Part shown: positions 14,473 through 15,442 of the stretch, one piece after another | Layout of the letters: every line of letters starts with the position of its first letter | Position numbering within the stretch: position 1 is the first letter of the stretch | Assembly (NCBI GenBank): GCA_948684385.1 | Contig: CAPQCU010000030.1 | Location: 1-15,442, forward strand | DNA: 15,442 nucleotides | Direction of reading: 5' to 3' | Source: an uncultured bacterium | GTDB lineage: Bacteria; Cyanobacteriota; Vampirovibrionia; Gastranaerophilales; Gastranaerophilaceae | The notes under the pieces: model-generated | Databases searched by the model: none | What the model was told of the DNA's origin: nothing | Seen by the model: only the letters and a program-made list of their open reading frames with translations | Translations under genes and position numbers: made by a program

Positions 14473-15102
14473 ATGGGAAGACTTATAGGGATTTCAGATA
14501 TACACGGCGAATATGATAAATTGTGTGCAGTTTTGGATAAAATTGCTCCTCAAAAAGATGATACGCTTGTATTTATGGGTGATTACATTGATAGGGGCAA
14601 GAAATCTCGACAGGTTGTTGATAAGATTATTGAAATGCAGGAATATTGTAACTGTGTTTACCTTATAGGTTCTCATGAATATGCATTATTGCATGCTTCT
14701 GTTGATGATTATTATAATTATCTGTTCTGGAATTATGGCGGAGATGCTACTGCCCAATGTTACGGGTCCTTTGAAAATATTTTTAAGATTCATGGAGAGT
14801 TTTTTAATTCTTTAAAACCTTATTATTTGACTGATGATTATCTGTTTGTTCATGCCGGTATCAGGATTGGAATACCGCTTGAAAATCAGGATTTGACCGA
14901 TATGGTTTATATTAGAAGTGAATTTTATAACAGAAAGCACGGGTTAAAGCAAAAAATTATATTCGGGCATACCGAATTTGATAAACCTCAGGTGCAGGAT
15001 GATAAAATTTGTATTGATACTGGTTGCGGAAAGTTCAAAGATGCCCCGTTAACTGCGATTGTCATTGATAATAATTCAGAACAATTTGTTACTTCTGTTT
15101 AG
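14473..15102 (+). CDS. PPP-family metallophosphatase (calcineurin-like), probably leaderless
   Basis: 209 residues. Motifs of the PPP branch of metallophosphoesterases are clear: GISDIHG (6-12), MGDYIDRG (35-42), FVHAGI (125-130) and IIFGHTEF (162-169), then IDTGCG (181-186). Relatives include bacterial serine/threonine phosphatases (PphA type), PrpE and ApaH, so the substrate could be a phosphoprotein or a dinucleoside polyphosphate. The third metal motif, normally GNHE, reads GSHE at 66-69. The Asn that bridges the metals and binds phosphate is Ser, which may lower or change activity. The start is fixed: the frame closes at TAA 14461-14463, only three codons before the sole ATG, and ISDIHG follows at once. 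No Shine-Dalgarno sequence is present. No partner kinase is visible in the window. Confidence 0.92.
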   Translation: MGRLIGISDIHGEYDKLCAVLDKIAPQKDDTLVFMGDYIDRGKKSRQVVDKIIEMQEYCNCVYLIGSHEYALLHASVDDYYNYLFWNYGGDATAQCYGSFENIFKIHGEFFNSLKPYYLTDDYLFVHAGIRIGIPLENQDLTDMVYIRSEFYNRKHGLKQKIIFGHTEFDKPQVQDDKICIDTGCGKFKDAPLTAIVIDNNSEQFVTSV

Positions 15103-15127
15103 TCTATTTTTGGGGAGCATGTTAATA

Positions 15128-15152
15128 TCAATTCTTATGCTTAAAGAATTGA
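15128..15152 (+). other. Inverted repeat after the phosphatase gene
   Basis: TCAATTCTT (15128-15136) and AAGAATTGA (15144-15152) form a perfect 9-bp, AT-rich stem with a 7-nt loop, 25 nt after the stop. It has no T-tract and is not a standard terminator. It may protect or weakly terminate the transcript. Confidence 0.4.
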
Positions 15153-15196
15153 ATGATGTTTGCAATAAACGTTAGTGTTTTAAACAATAAAAAATT

Positions 15197-15389
15197 GCGC
15201 TTGGCGTGATTTGTCTTGTCAGGCTCGCTATGGGCGGCTTTCGTGGCGGCTCTATAGTCCTGCGAACAGCCTGCTATTTTCGCCGCCACCTCCAGCCTCT
15301 GCTCGCCTGCCGCCGAACACGGAAAATCGATTCTCATCGCTACCTAAGACGATAAAAAAGAGAACCAGATAAACCGATTCTCTTTTTTA
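15197..15389. repeat. GC-rich segment bounded by a second copy of the tRNA-Lys 3' end
   Basis: GCGCTTGGCGTGATT (15197-15211) matches the tRNA 3' end GCGCTTGGCGCGATT (15391-15405) at 14 of 15 positions in the same orientation. Positions 15211-15320 are about 62% G+C by hand count, in an otherwise AT-rich window. Inside are GGCGGCT twice (15233-15239 and 15245-15251) and a perfect inverted repeat GTGGCGGC/GCCGCCAC (15243-15250 with 15282-15289). Direct repeats of a tRNA 3' end are typical of attL/attR around tRNA-targeted elements. The insert is too short for a phage or island, so it may be a remnant, a small mobile repeat or a structured RNA. Confidence 0.5.
15354..15388 (-). terminator. Terminator of the tRNA-Lys gene
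   Basis: AAAAAAGAGAA (15354-15364) and TTCTCTTTTTT (15378-15388) form a perfect 11-bp stem, with the T-run on the minus strand after it. It begins 2 nt past the tRNA discriminator base. It is symmetrical enough to act in both directions. Confidence 0.75.
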
Positions 15390-15442
15390 TGCGCTTGGCG
15401 CGATTCGAACGCGCGACCTATCCCTTAAAAGGGGAGTGCTCT
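15390..15442 (-). tRNA. tRNA-Lys (anticodon UUU), 3' part, cut by the window edge
   Basis: Read on the minus strand, the sequence runs AGAGCA, then an anticodon arm with loop CTTTTAA (15425-15431, anticodon TTT at 15427-15429), then AGGTC, then the T-arm GCGCG-TTCGAAT-CGCGC, then the 3' acceptor strand CAAGCGC and discriminator A (15390). About 20 nt of the 5' acceptor and D-arm lie beyond the window. The anticodon stem has a C-T mismatch at its outer pair (27-43). CCA is not encoded. A terminator follows at once. Confidence 0.9.

Noticed and set aside
15128..15337. Minus-strand ORF of 69 codons across the GC-rich segment after the tRNA
   Set aside because: It runs from a GC-rich repeat into the AT-rich spacer, has only a weak ribosome binding site, spans the tRNA 3'-end copy, and follows the tRNA terminator. 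It is more likely an accident of the repeat, though I cannot exclude a small peptide.
1..15442. CRISPR array, insertion sequence, phage genes or toxin-antitoxin pair
   Set aside because: No regularly spaced repeats, transposase or integrase motifs, or paired toxin-antitoxin genes were seen on either strand.

Overview
The window is an AT-rich bacterial chromosome segment. Its gene content points to a non-photosynthetic relative of cyanobacteria, most likely Gastranaerophilales / Vampirovibrionia ('Melainabacteria', gut-associated). This rests on my familiarity with the protein families, not on a search. The clues are a type IV prepilin with the FTLAEVLITLGIIG signature, a ClpC chaperone without the Firmicutes ctsR/mcsAB neighbours, a stand-alone Ski2-like helicase, a tRNA gene without an encoded CCA, and several proteins that open with a short 'PQFG' or 'ISFKG' motif.

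Layout: 1-1079 (+) holds the end of a DedA membrane protein, then a prepilin-like gene broken at an eight-G tract. 1120-2382 (-) is an exported phosphodiester-glycosidase (NAGPA) domain protein with a recognisable promoter and a leader of about 100 nt. 2522-2853 is intergenic and carries two palindromes and a direct repeat. 2854-5145 (-) is a Ski2-like DExH helicase. From the same divergent promoter region, a tandem pair of paralogous small proteins (5294-6164, +) is read the other way. A bidirectional terminator separates them from serS (7491-6226, -). Next come a small unknown gene (7637-7951, +) and clpC (8037-10544, +), which has a near-consensus promoter and a strong bidirectional terminator. 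It converges on a 954-residue glycogen/starch-synthase-like protein (13460-10596, -) that has an added N-terminal membrane segment and coiled coil. Divergent from this is a SIMPL-domain membrane-anchored protein (13676-14404, +), followed by a PPP-type phosphatase (14473-15102, +) that appears to be leaderless. The right edge has the 3' part of a tRNA-Lys(UUU) gene on the minus strand. Its terminator is followed by a GC-rich segment that ends in a second copy of the tRNA 3' end.

Most genes look like independent transcription units with their own promoters. The exceptions are the paralogue pair and possibly dedA-prepilin. No multi-gene pathway is visible: the genes cover translation (serS, tRNA-Lys), protein quality control (clpC), RNA metabolism (helicase), the envelope or surface (DedA, prepilin, NAGPA, SIMPL) and polysaccharide metabolism (GT5-like). 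The most interesting points are the G-tract in the prepilin leader, the unusual membrane-anchored GT5-like protein, the shared N-terminal FG/FKG motif, the Asn-to-Ser change in the phosphatase metal site, and the att-like duplication next to the tRNA.
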